Assembly (NCBI GenBank): GCA_930367205.1
Contig: CAKNEZ010000004.1
Coordinates: 600,001 to 664,000 of the forward strand
DNA: 64,000 bases
Origin: Acanthosoma haemorrhoidale
Taxonomy: Eukaryota > Arthropoda > Insecta > Hemiptera > Acanthosomatidae
Direction of reading: 5' to 3'
A model generated the notes under the pieces. It had not been told where the DNA came from. It did not search any database and worked only from the letters and a program-made list of their open reading frames with translations. The translations under genes and the position numbers were made by a program. Positions 33,601 through 46,476 of the stretch are shown one piece after another. Numbering within the stretch: position 1 is the stretch's first letter; each line of letters starts with the position of its first letter.

Positions 33601-36600
33601 CTCACTCCCTGGCCGTACCGTACAGGCATTGATACATCAGACGTCTTAGCAAGGGGAAATGAATGGATCCTCCACTTCTTTAACCTCCGATTGCCTACAG
33701 ACTCGTCTAAAGTCATTTTAACTTTCATATTGGAACAGTGGAATCCCTCCGGAATGTGTAAACGATGGTATAACAATATCAGCGGAAGACTGACTGTCCA
33801 AGCTAGAGTAAACCTTTCCGGGTTAACAAACTCCAAATGGCAGAGCATAAACATAATGGCACATATTCCTACCGAACCCTTAAGATCGAAGAATCTGTTA
33901 CCACCGCTAATACCTGCTCACTCCAAATAAAAGGGATCTGGCAGACTTATGTATTATACAGTGAACCTGTGACAAAAACGTCTATAGAAAAACTTTTGTA
34001 GTAGAGTTTCTTGGAAGGTCGGCTTAGGTTGATAAAATGAGTTATTAACTAACCACTGCATACATTTATTAATGTCCAACGTTTTGACATACTCTGTTCT
34101 AGACTACTTTTTTGCTAGTATAGCTAGCTCTATTTTTGATTGGAGAAAATGATATTTTTAAACGTGTGCTAAGTTTTGTTTGGACAACAATCGCATGGTA
34201 ATCGTAATTTATTTCCATTTAAATTAAAATGTATACTTTTGTTGTCTCTACGATCAAAATGTATTTGTATTTAGTCGCATTCTACTTAATCGGCATGCAC
34301 TTGGATAAGCCCGATGGAAGGAAACTTGTAGATGTACAGTTTAATATTAAGATTGTGTTTTATGACGCCTCTCCATATATTGACGGTTGATTTGTTTTGC
34401 ACACAAACAATAAATGACGTTGGAACACTTTAACTGTGGCGAAATAGTCTAAAATTCGATTAAATAAAATTAAAATTAATCCCAACGAACGATTGTGTTT
34501 TTTAATCGGTTACATGAGGACACCGAGTGTGCTTATTGATGGTTTAAGAAAAATGACAAGGGAGGTTTAGACAAATTAATTAATTCATCATCTATATTTT
34601 TTACGGGATTGAGGTATTATTTAATGATGAGACCGGGGAAATTTCGTTTATTTTTTGAAAGCTCTCAGATTTGAAATCAAACGTTGAAGGAAAGATAGGA
34701 GGATCCTTTTTTGTCAGGGAAATTCTTACAAGTTTTTTCCCTATGTAGAAGAATCTATTCGGTAGGTATGGTAAGTAGAGCTTTTTTATGAGTTGGTCAT
34801 TCAGTCAAGACTCAACGCAGCAGCACACACAAAATGGCATGTATGTTCATTCGAATGAGGCGAGATGATAAGAATATATGACCCCACCCGAGGGCGGAGT
34901 TCTGACAAAAAATTGATTATAGACTCATCAAAAGTCCCCCTCCACGGAAATCTTTAGTAAAAGGCGAAAGATTTATTCGCTTTGAAGGGAGACCAGAGTT
35001 AACTGATATATTGGAAATTTCTCCTAGGGTTGACGCCATGACAAACAATAACTCCGGGAAGTGAATAGGCTTTGACATATACCAGCGTCATAGAAAAACT
35101 TTAAAGTACCGGGAACATCCATCCCATCCAACCGATACGATTCATCTAATTGTCGAATTATCATGAATATTCATAATGAAATAGAATTAGGGCGAGAATG
35201 AAAATGCCCAAGCGACGGCATTCCATCGCTCGCGGCCCCGATACCCTCCTCCTGCTGCTGCTGCTACCTGGTAGCACAAATGTTCAACTAATCTAAAGTC
35301 CTGCCGCATCTTTGCTGATATTACATCTTTTCCTCGAAACGTATTGATGCTTTTAGAGTAAAATAAATAAGTTAAATTACTCAATAGAAGTTTATAGGCC
35401 AAATCACCTAGTTCGTGAATATTTGAAGAATTATAATTATTTCTGATGAAAAGGTAGTTCAAACGTGAGATAGCTAGTTACATAACTTGGATTTAGACTT
35501 TTTTCTATTATATTATATATATCCTGACCGGAATACATTTTTTTATCGTTATATAATTTAAAGAGGGTAGCAGAGCCGGAATTCAAAACCGGGAGAAATT
35601 CTCTGGGTGTGTCTGTAAAATACAGCGAAATAAATCAATAAGTAAATTGAATACGCCGTAGTCGGTATTAAAAAAATATCCCACCAAATGCAATGCCCTG
35701 TTTTCACAGAATTAACGAACTCCTTTAAGATAACAGTGTAAGGCGAAGATGACTCTTTCTTTCTAGGCTTCCATAAAGATTTATACGTGTACAACAACAC
35801 ACTTGGGGATGTTTCGTATGGAAGAACCTTTTACGTTATGCATTTCCCTCGTTCTATCTTATTATGTCACCAGGGGGTAGCCGTAGCCGGTAGAATTCTA
35901 AACTTCCTAGCAGCCGGAAAAGATGTTTATCCACACTCACTCCCTGGCCGTACCGTACAGGCATTGATACATCAGACGTCTTAGCAAGGGGAAATGAATG
36001 GATCCTCCACTTCTTTAACCTCCGATTGCCTACAGACTCGTCTAAAGTCATTTTAACTTTCATATTGGAACAGTGGAATCCCTCCGGAATGTGTAAACGA
36101 TGGTATAACAATATCAGCGGAAGACTGACTGTCCAAGCTAGAGTAAACCTTTCCGGGTTAACAAACTCCAAATGGCAGAGCATAAACATAATGGCACATA
36201 TTCCTACCGAACCCTTAAGATCGAAGAATCTGTTACCACCGCTAATACCTGCTCACTCCAAATAAAAGGGATCTGGCAGACTTATGTATTATACAGTGAA
36301 CCTGTGACAAAAACGTCTATAGAAAAACTTTTGTAGTAGAGTTTCTTGGAAGGTCGGCTTAGGTTGATAAAATGAGTTATTAACTAACCACTGCATACAT
36401 TTATTAATGTCCAACGTTTTGACATACTCTGTTCTAGACTACTTTTTTGCTAGTATAGCTAGCTCTATTTTTGATTGGAGAAAATGATATTTTTAAACGT
36501 GTGCTAAGTTTTGTTTGGACAACAATCGCATGGTAATCGTAATTTATTTCCATTTAAATTAAAATGTATACTTTTGTTGTCTCTACGATCAAAATGTATT

Positions 36601-39600
36601 TGTATTTAGTCGCATTCTACTTAATCGGCATGCACTTGGATAAGCCCGATGGAAGGAAACTTGTAGATGTACAGTTTAATATTAAGATTGTGTTTTATGA
36701 CGCCTCTCCATATATTGACGGTTGATTTGTTTTGCACACAAACAATAAATGATGTTGGAACACTTTAACTGTGGCGAAATAGTCTAAAATTCGATTAAAT
36801 AAAATTAAAATTAATCCCAACGAACGATTGTGTTTTTTAATCGGTTACATGAGGACACCGAGTGTGCTTATTGATGGTTTAAGAAAAATGACAAGGGAGG
36901 TTTAGACAAATTAATTAATTCATCATCTATATTTTTTACGGGATTGAGGTATTATTTAATGATGAGACCGGGGAAATTCCGTTTATTTTTTGAAAGCTCT
37001 CAGATTTGAAATCAAACGTTGAAGGAAAGATAGGAGGATCCTTTTTTGTCAGGGAAATTCTTACAAGTTTTTTCCCTATGTAGAAGAATCTATTCGGTAG
37101 GTATGGTAAGTAGAGCTTTTTTATGAGTTGGTCATTCAGTCAAGACTCAACGCAGCAGCACACACAAAATGGCATGTATGTTCATTCGAATGAGGCGAGA
37201 TGATAAGAATATATGACCCCACCCGAGGGCGGAGTTCTGACAAAAAATTGATTATAGACTCATCAAAAGTCCCCCTCCACGGAAATCTTTAGTAAAAGGC
37301 GAAAGATTTATTCGCTTTGAAGGGAGACCAGAGTTAACTGATATATTGGAAATTTCTCCTAGGGTTGACGCCATGACAAACAATAACTCCGGGAAGTGAA
37401 TAGGCTTTGACATATACCAGCGTCATAGAAAAACTTTAAAGTACCGGGAACATCCATCCCATCCAACCGATACGATTCATCTAATTGTCGAATTATCATG
37501 AATATTCATAATGAAATAGAATTAGGGCGAGAATGAAAATGCCCAAGCGACGGCATTCCATCGCTCGCGGCCCCGATACCCTCCTCCTGCTGCTGCTGCT
37601 ACCTGGTAGCACAAATGTTCAACTAATCTAAAGTCCTGCCGCATCTTTGCTGATATTACATCTTTTCCTCGAAACGTATTGATGCTTTTAGAGTAAAATA
37701 AATAAGTTAAATTACTCAATAGAAGTTTATAGGCCAAATCACCTAGTTCGTGAATATTTGAAGAATTATAATTATTTCTGATGAAAAGGTAGTTCAAACG
37801 TGAGATAGCTAGTTACATAACTTGGATTTAGACTTTTTTCTATTATATTATATATATCCTGACCGGAATACATTTTTTTATCGTTATATAATTTAAAGAG
37901 GGTAGCAGAGCCGGAATTCAAAACCGGGAGAAATTCTCTGGGTGTGTCTGTAAAATACAGCGAAATAAATCAATAAGTAAATTGAATACGCCGTAGTCGG
38001 TATTAAAAAAATATCCCACCAAATGCAATGCCCTGTTTTCACAGAATTAACGAACTCCTTTAAGATAACAGTGTAAGGCGAAGATGACTCTTTCTTTCTA
38101 GGCTTCCATAAAGATTTATACGTGTACAACAACACACTTGGGGATGTTTCGTATGGAAGAACCTTTTACGTTATGCATTTCCCTCGTTCTATCTTATTAT
38201 GTCACCAGGGGGTAGCCGTAGCCGGTAGAATTCTAAACTTCCTAGCAGCCGGAAAAGATGTTTATCCACACTCACTCCCTGGCCGTACCGTACAGGCATT
38301 GATACATCAGACGTCTTAGCAAGGGGAAATGAATGGATCCTCCACTTCTTTAACCTCCGATTGCCTACAGACTCGTCTAAAGTCATTTTAACTTTCATAT
38401 TGGAACAGTGGAATCCCTCCGGAATGTGTAAACGATGGTATAACAATATCAGCGGAAGACTGACTGTCCAAGCTAGAGTAAACCTTTCCGGGTTAACAAA
38501 CTCCAAATGGCAGAGCATAAACGTAATGGCACATATTCCTACCGAACCCTTAAGATCGAAGAATCTGTTACCACCGCTAATACCTGCTCACTCCAAATAA
38601 CAGGGATCTGGCAGACTTATGTATTATACAGTGAACCTGTGACAAAAACGTCTATAGAAAAACTTTTGTAGTAGAGTTTCTTGGAAGGTCGGCTTAGGTT
38701 GATAAAATGAGTTATTAACTAACCACTGCATACATTTATTAATGTCCAACGTTTTGACATACTCTGTTATAGACTACTTTTTTGCTAGTATAGCTAGCTC
38801 TATTTTTGATTGGAGAAAATGATATTTTTAAACGTGTGCTAAGTTTTGTTTGGACAACAATCGCATGGTAATCGTAATTTATTTCCATTTAAATTAAAAT
38901 GTATACTTTTGTTGTCTCTACGATCAAAATGTATTTGTATTTAGTCGCATTCTACTTAATCGGCATGCACTTGGATAAGCCCGATGGAAGGAAACTTGTA
39001 GATGTACAGTTTAATATTAAGATTGTGTTTTATGACGCCTCTCCATATATTGACGGTTGATTTGTTTTGCACACAAACAATAAATGATGTTGGAACACTT
39101 TAACTGTGGCGAAATAGTCTAAAATTCGATTAAATAAAATTAAAATTAATCCCAACGAACGATTGTGTTTTTTAATCGGTTACATGAGGACACCGAGTGT
39201 GCTTATTGATGGTTTAAGAAAAATGACAAGGGAGGTTTAGACAAATTAATTAATTCATCATCTATATTTTTTACGGGATTGAGGTATTATTTAATGATGA
39301 GACCGGGGAAATTTCGTTTATTTTTTGAAAGCTCTCAGATTTGAAATCAAACGTTGAAGGAAAGATAGGAGGATCCTTTTTTGTCAGGGAAATTCTTACA
39401 AGTTTTTTCCCTATGTAGAAGAATCTATTCGGTAGGTATGGTAAGTAGAGCTTTTTTATGAGTTGGTCATTCAGTCAAGACTCAACGCAGCAGCACACAC
39501 AAAATGGCATGTATGTTCATTCGAATGAGGCGAGATGATAAGAATATATGACCCCACCCGAGGGCGGAGTTCTGACAAAAAATTGATTATAGACTCATCA

Positions 39601-42600
39601 AAAGTCCCCCTCCACGGAAATCTTTAGTAAAAGGCGAAAGATTTATTCGCTTTGAAGGGAGACCAGAGTTAACTGATATATTGGAAATTTCTCCTAGGGT
39701 TGACGCCATGACAAACAATAACTCCGGGAAGTGAATAGGCTTTGACATATACCAGCGTCATAGAAAAACTTTAAAGTACCGGGAACATCCATCCCATCCA
39801 ACCGATACGATTCATCTAATTGTCGAATTATCATGAATATTCATAATGAAATAGAATTAGGGCGAGAATGAAAATGCCCAAGCGACGGCATTCCATCGCT
39901 CGCGGCCCCGATACCCTCCTCCTGCTGCTGCTGCTACCTGGTAGCACAAATGTTCAACTAATCTAAAGTCCTGCCGCATCTTTGCTGATATTACATCTTT
40001 TCCTCGAAACGTATTGATGCTTTTAGAGTAAAATAAATAAGTTAAATTACTCAATAGAAGTTTATAGGCCAAATCACCTAGTTCGTGAATATTTGAAGAA
40101 TTATAATTATTTCTGATGAAAAGGTAGTTCAAACGTGAGATAGCTAGTTACATAACTTGGATTTAGACTTTTTTCTATTATATTATATATATCCTGACCG
40201 GAATACATTTTTTTATCGTTATATAATTTAAAGAGGGTAGCAGAGCCGGAATTCAAAACCGGGAGAAATTCTCTGGGTGTGTCTGTAAAATACAGCGAAA
40301 TAAATCAATAAGTAAATTGAATACGCCGTAGTCGGTATTAAAAAAATATCCCACCAAATGCAATGCCCTGTTTTCACAGAATTAACGAACTCCTTTAAGA
40401 TAACAGTGTAAGGCGAAGATGACTCTTTCTTTCTAGGCTTCCATAAAGATTTATACGTGTACAACAACACACTTGGGGATGTTTCGTATGGAAGAACCTT
40501 TTACGTTATGCATTTCCCTCGTTCTATCTTATTATGTCACCAGGGGGTAGCCGTAGCCGGTAGAATTCTAAACTTCCTAGCAGCCGGAAAAGATGTTTAT
40601 CCACACTCACTCCCTGGCCGTACCGTACAGGCATTGATACATCAGACGTCTTAGCAAGGGGAAATGAATGGATCCTCCACTTCTTTAACCTCCGATTGCC
40701 TACAGACTCGTCTAAAGTCATTTTAACTTTCATATTGGAACAGTGGAATCCCTCCGGAATGTGTAAACGATGGTATAACAATATCAGCGGAAGACTGACT
40801 GTCCAAGCTAGAGTAAACCTTTCCGGGTTAACAAACTCCAAATGGCAGAGCATAAACATAATGGCACATATTCCTACCGAACCCTTAAGATCGAAGAATC
40901 TGTTACCACCGCTAATACCTGCTCACTCCAAATAAAAGGGATCTGGCAGACTTATGTATTATACAGTGAACCTGTGACAAAAACGTCTATAGAAAAACTT
41001 TTGTAGTAGAGTTTCTTGGAAGGTCGGCTTAGGTTGATAAAATGAGTTATTAACTAACCACTGCATACATTTATTAATGTCCAACGTTTTGACATACTCT
41101 GTTCTAGACTACTTTTTTGCTAGTATAGCTAGCTCTATTTTTGATTGGAGAAAATGATATTTTTAAACGTGTGCTAAGTTTTGTTTGGACAACAATCGCA
41201 TGGTAATCGTAATTTATTTCCATTTAAATTAAAATGTATACTTTTGTTGTCTCTACGATCAAAATGTATTTGTATTTAGTCGCATTCTACTTAATCGGCA
41301 TGCACTTGGATAAGCCCGATGGAAGGAAACTTGTAGATGTACAGTTTAATATTAAGATTGTGTTTTATGACGCCTCTCCATATATTGACGGTTGATTTGT
41401 TTTGCACACAAACAATAAATGACGTTGGAACACTTTAACTGTGGCGAAATAGTCTAAAATTCGATTAAATAAAATTAAAATTAATCCCAACGAACGATTG
41501 TGTTTTTTAATCGGTTACATGAGGACACCGAGTGTGCTTATTGATGGTTTAAGAAAAATGACAAGGGAGGTTTAGACAAATTAATTAATTCATCATCTAT
41601 ATTTTTTACGGGATTGAGGTATTATTTAATGATGAGACCGGGGAAATTTCGTTTATTTTTTGAAAGCTCTCAGATTTGAAATCAAACGTTGAAGGAAAGA
41701 TAGGAGGATCCTTTTTTGTCAGGGAAATTCTTACAAGTTTTTTCCCTATGTAGAAGAATCTATTCGGTAGGTATGGTAAGTAGAGCTTTTTTATGAGTTG
41801 GTCATTCAGTCAAGACTCAACGCAGCAGCACACACAAAATGGCATGTATGTTCATTCGAATGAGGCGAGATGATAAGAATATATGACCCCACCCGAGGGC
41901 GGAGTTCTGACAAAAAATTGATTATAGACTCATCAAAAGTCCCCCTCCATGGAAATCTTTAGTAAAAGGCGAAAGATTTATTCGCTTTGAAGGGAGACCA
42001 GAGTTAACTGATATATTGGAAATTTCTCCTAGGGTTGACGCCATGACAAACAATAACTCCGGGAAGTGAATAGGCTTTGACATATACCAGCGTCATAGAA
42101 AAACTTTAAAGTACCGGGAACATCCATCCCATCCAACCGATACGATTCATCTAATTGTCGAATTATCATGAATATTCATAATGAAATAGAATTAGGGCGA
42201 GAATGAAAATGCCCAAGCGACGGCATTCCATCGCTCGCGGCCCCGATACCCTCCTCCTGCTGCTGCTGCTACCTGGTAGCACAAATGTTCAACTAATCTA
42301 AAGTCCTGCCGCATCTTTGCTGATATTACATCTTTTCCTCGAAACGTATTGATGCTTTTAGAGTAAAATAAATAAGTTAAATTACTCAATAGAAGTTTAT
42401 AGGCCAAATCACCTAGTTCGTGAATATTTGAAGAATTATAATTATTTCTGATGAAAAGGTAGTTCAAACGTGAGATAGCTAGTTACATAACTTGGATTTA
42501 GACTTTTTTCTATTATATTATATATATCCTGACCGGAATACATTTTTTTATCGTTATATAATTTAAAGAGGGTAGCAGAGCCGGAATTCAAAACCGGGAG

Positions 42601-44691
42601 AAATTCTCTGGGTGTGTCTGTAAAATACAGCGAAATAAATCAATAAGTAAATTGAATACGCCGTAGTCGGTATTAAAAAAATATCCCACCAAATGCAATG
42701 CCCTGTTTTCACAGAATTAACGAACTCCTTTAAGATAACAGTGTAAGGCGAAGATGACTCTTTCTTTCTAGGCTTCCATAAAGATTTATACGTGTACAAC
42801 AACACACTTGGGGATGTTTCGTATGGAAGAACCTTTTACGTTATGCATTTCCCTCGTTCTATCTTATTATGTCACCAGGGGGTAGCCGTAGCCGGTAGAA
42901 TTCTAAACTTCCTAGCAGCCGGAAAAGATGTTTATCCACACTCACTCCCTGGCCGTACCGTACAGGCATTGATACATCAGACGTCTTAGCAAGGGGAAAT
43001 GAATGGATCCTCCACTTCTTTAACCTCCGATTGCCTACAGACTCGTCTAAAGTCATTTTAACTTTCATATTGGAACAGTGGAATCCCTCCGGAATGTGTA
43101 AACGATGGTATAACAATATCAGCGGAAGACTGACTGTCCAAGCTAGAGTAAACCTTTCCGGGTTAACAAACTCCAAATGGCAGAGCATAAACATAATGGC
43201 ACATATTCCTACCGAACCCTTAAGATCGAAGAATCTGTTACCACCGCTAATACCTGCTCACTCCAAATAAAAGGGATCTGGCAGACTTATGTATTATACA
43301 GTGAACCTGTGACAAAAACGTCTATAGAAAAACTTTTGTAGTAGAGTTTCTTGGAAGGTCGGCTTAGGTTGATAAAATGAGTTATTAACTAACCACTGCA
43401 TACATTTATTAATGTCCAACGTTTTGACATACTCTGTTCTAGACTACTTTTTTGCTAGTATAGCTAGCTCTATTTTTGATTGGAGAAAATGATATTTTTA
43501 AACGTGTGCTAAGTTTTGTTTGGACAACAATCGCATGGTAATCGTAATTTATTTCCATTTAAATTAAAATGTATACTTTTGTTGTCTCTACGATCAAAAT
43601 GTATTTGTATTTAGTCGCATTCTACTTAATCGGCATGCACTTGGATAAGCCCGATGGAAGGAAACTTGTAGATGTACAGTTTAATATTAAGATTGTGTTT
43701 TATGACGCCTCTCCATATATTGACGGTTGATTTGTTTTGCACACAAACAATAAATGATGTTGGAACACTTTAACTGTGGCGAAATAGTCTAAAATTCGAT
43801 TAAATAAAATTAAAATTAATCCCAACGAACGATTGTGTTTTTTAATCGGTTACATGAGGACACCGAGTGTGCTTATTGATGGTTTAAGAAAAATGACAAG
43901 GGAGGTTTAGACAAATTAATTAATTCATCATCTATATTTTTTACGGGATTGAGGTATTATTTAATGATGAGACCGGGGAAATTCCGTTTATTTTTTGAAA
44001 GCTCTCAGATTTGAAATCAAACGTTGAAGGAAAGATAGGAGGATCCTTTTTTGTCAGGGAAATTCTTACAAGTTTTTTCCCTATGTAGAAGAATCTATTC
44101 GGTAGGTATGGTAAGTAGAGCTTTTTTATGAGTTGGTCATTCAGTCAAGACTCAACGCAGCAGCACACACAAAATGGCATGTATGTTCATTCGAATGAGG
44201 CGAGATGATAAGAATATATGACCCCACCCGAGGGCGGAGTTCTGACAAAAAATTGATTATAGACTCATCAAAAGTCCCCCTCCACGGAAATCTTTAGTAA
44301 AAGGCGAAAGATTTATTCGCTTTGAAGGGAGACCAGAGTTAACTGATATATTGGAAATTTCTCCTAGGGTTGACGCCATGACAAACAATAACTCCGGGAA
44401 GTGAATAGGCTTTGACATATACCAGCGTCATAGAAAAACTTTAAAGTACCGGGAACATCCATCCCATCCAACCGATACGATTCATCTAATTGTCGAATTA
44501 TCATGAATATTCATAATGAAATAGAATTAGGGCGAGAATGAAAATGCCCAAGCGACGGCATTCCATCGCTCGCGGCCCCGATACCCTCCTCCTGCTGCTG
44601 CTGCTACCTGGTAGCACAAATGTTCAACTAATCTAAAGTCCTGCCGCATCTTTGCTGATATTACATCTTTTCCTCGAAACGTATTGATGCT
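30682..44691. repeat. Higher-order repeat: two tandem 7005-bp trimers
   Basis: Private variants recur exactly 7005 bp apart. Copy 2 and copy 5 share G at 31,518/38,523, C at 31,596/38,601 and A at 31,764/38,769. Copy 3 and copy 6 share C at 34,418/41,423. Copy 4 and copy 7 share C at 36,979/43,984. Copies 2-4 and 5-7 are therefore duplicates of one three-unit block. A few singletons (A at 32,704, T in copy 3 near 33,058, T near 41,950) arose after the block duplication or lie near its edge. Confidence 0.92.
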
Positions 44692-45213
44692 TTTAGAGTA
44701 AAATAAATAAGTTAAATTACTCAATAGAAGTTTATAGGCCAAATCACCTAGTTCGTGAATATTTGAAGAATTATAATTATTTCTGATGAAAAGGTAGTTC
44801 AAACGTGAGATAGCTAGTTACATAACTTGGATTTAGACTTTTTTCTATTATATTATATATATCCTGACCGGAATACATTTTTTTATCGTTATATAATTTA
44901 AAGAGGGTAGCAGAGCCGGAATTCAAAACCGGGAGAAATTCTCTGGGTGTGTCTGTAAAATACAGCGAAATAAATCAATAAGTAAATTGAATACGCCGTA
45001 GTCGGTATTAAAAAAATATCCCACCAAATGCAATGCCCTGTTTTCACAGAATTAACGAACTCCTTTAAGATAACAGTGTAAGGCGAAGATGACTCTTTCT
45101 TTCTAGGCTTCCATAAAGATTTATACGTGTACAACAACACACTTGGGGATGTTTCGTATGGAAGAACCTTTTACGTTATGCATTTCCCTCGTTCTATCTT
45201 ATTATGTCACTAG

Positions 45214-45361
45214 TGTCATATGGTTTTGTTATCTCTATTAAATAAACAAAGCCGGCTGACAATATTAATCTAACCTATATAACTTGTGATTAAAATGTAC
45301 TTATTTAATGGTTAATAAATTATTACTTATATTCAATCAACCTATGTCTTTCATTCTGACA
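45214..45361 (+). repeat. 5' LTR, 148 bp
   Basis: Directly repeated at 49,422. The sequence right after it, TGGCACAGTCGGTAGGA, occupies the primer-binding-site position; I cannot assign the tRNA. The gag ATG uses the last base of the LTR. Confidence 0.9.
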
Positions 45362-46476
45362 TGGCACAGTCGGTAGGACATGTGAATTTGAAACCGCCAG
45401 AACAATTTATTTTCGAAGGAAATATAGCAGAAGCATGGAAAAGGTGGTATAGCAAGTTTAATCATTACTTGTCGGCTATCGAAGCACAAGATAAAAAAGA
45501 TGAAGTAAAAGTTGGTATACTGTTGAGCGTATTAGGAGAAGATGCACAAGATAAATATGAAACCTTTAATTTAACGGCAGAAGAACAGAAGAAATACGCA
45601 ATTGTAGTTAAAGCTTTTGAAGATTATTGCATACCTAAAAAATACGAGACGGTGGCAAGATTTAATTTTTTTCAACGTAAACAGAGAAAGGGTGAGTCAT
45701 TCGATGATTTCATTACAGATTTGAAAAAGTTAAGTGTTGATTGTGCATTTGAAACATTGAAGGATAGCCTTATAAAAGATCAAATTGTAAGTGGTATACA
45801 GGATGAACAAGTGAAAGATAGATTGTTGCGGGAAGATGATCTAACACTAGATAAATGTACTAATTTATGCAAAGTGGCGGAGTTAGCAAAACAAAGAATA
45901 GAGACGTTGCGAGGTACAGAAGAAGAGGAAATAAATATAGTACAGCAAAGGAGAAGAACCAAAGCAGCGACGAGTAATCTGAGAGTGAGTACGCAGCCGT
46001 GGACGTCGAAACCAAGTACCAGCGATAGCAGCAAGACATCACTGCAACAAGAGCAGCAATATGGAAGCCAGCAGCGATTGAGGTGCAATAAATGCGGCAA
46101 CGTCCATGGGTATAGAAATTGCCCAGCCTACGGTAAAATTTGTATTAAATGTAATAGGATAAATCATTTTGCAAAAATGTGTAGAATAACTCGAAATATA
46201 AATAATGTAAGTATGATTGAGGGAGAGGATGCTGAAATGTACACTTTAGGGAGAATCCTAAAAATAAATAATGTTCAAAAGGGTTGGGAATTATCTATAA
46301 ATATATTGGAAAGCAAAACTTCACTTTCAGTCAAGCTCGATACAGGGGCGGAATGCAATGTTTTAAAAAAAAGCGACTATGAAAATTTGAAAATTAAAGA
46401 GAAAATAAATAAAACTGATAACAAATTGGCAAATTACAGTGGTTCTGAAATACCGGTTATAGGAACTGTATATTAG
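45361..46476 (+). CDS. Retrotransposon Gag-protease (protease part interrupted)
   Basis: The 371-codon frame starts with the ATG formed across the LTR boundary. Residues about 1-190 are a capsid-like helical region (WKRWYSKFNHYL, FNFFQRKQRKGESFDDFI). A basic/Ser/Gln linker follows, then two zinc knuckles: one of C-x2-C-x3-H-x4-C spacing and one classical C-x2-C-x4-H-x4-C. These bind retroelement RNA during particle assembly. The retropepsin active site LDTGAECNVL is in the same frame near residue 325, so gag and protease are one polyprotein. The stop after IGTVY comes before the protease C-terminus, which continues in another frame (SSVLGLDTIKK), so the protease is broken. Confidence 0.85.
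   Translation: MAQSVGHVNLKPPEQFIFEGNIAEAWKRWYSKFNHYLSAIEAQDKKDEVKVGILLSVLGEDAQDKYETFNLTAEEQKKYAIVVKAFEDYCIPKKYETVARFNFFQRKQRKGESFDDFITDLKKLSVDCAFETLKDSLIKDQIVSGIQDEQVKDRLLREDDLTLDKCTNLCKVAELAKQRIETLRGTEEEEINIVQQRRRTKAATSNLRVSTQPWTSKPSTSDSSKTSLQQEQQYGSQQRLRCNKCGNVHGYRNCPAYGKICIKCNRINHFAKMCRITRNINNVSMIEGEDAEMYTLGRILKINNVQKGWELSINILESKTSLSVKLDTGAECNVLKKSDYENLKIKEKINKTDNKLANYSGSEIPVIGTVY

Larger units (their letters stand above)
26989..45210. repeat. Macrosatellite array of a 2335-bp unit (about 8.2 copies)
   Basis: The sequence repeats with an exact 2335-bp period. Taking TTTAGAATAAAAT as the phase, copies begin near 26,989 (short), 28,347, 30,682, 33,017, 35,352, 37,687, 40,022, 42,357 and 44,692 (partial). 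Full copies differ from each other at only a few positions, so they are roughly 99% or more identical. The array starts exactly where gypsy pol homology stops and ends at 45,210, where an LTR element begins. The unit is unrelated to histone, rRNA or snRNA sequence. It holds only short frames, described separately. Confidence 0.97.

Noticed and set aside
28182..45140. Repeated 80-, 91- and 111-codon minus-strand ORFs in the array as genes
   Set aside because: They recur only because the unit repeats; no domain, no signal and no recognisable start context. The 111-codon frame is antisense to the exon-like plus-strand segment.
26989..45210. Array as an rDNA, histone or snRNA gene cluster
   Set aside because: No rRNA, histone or snRNA sequence is present in the 2335-bp unit.
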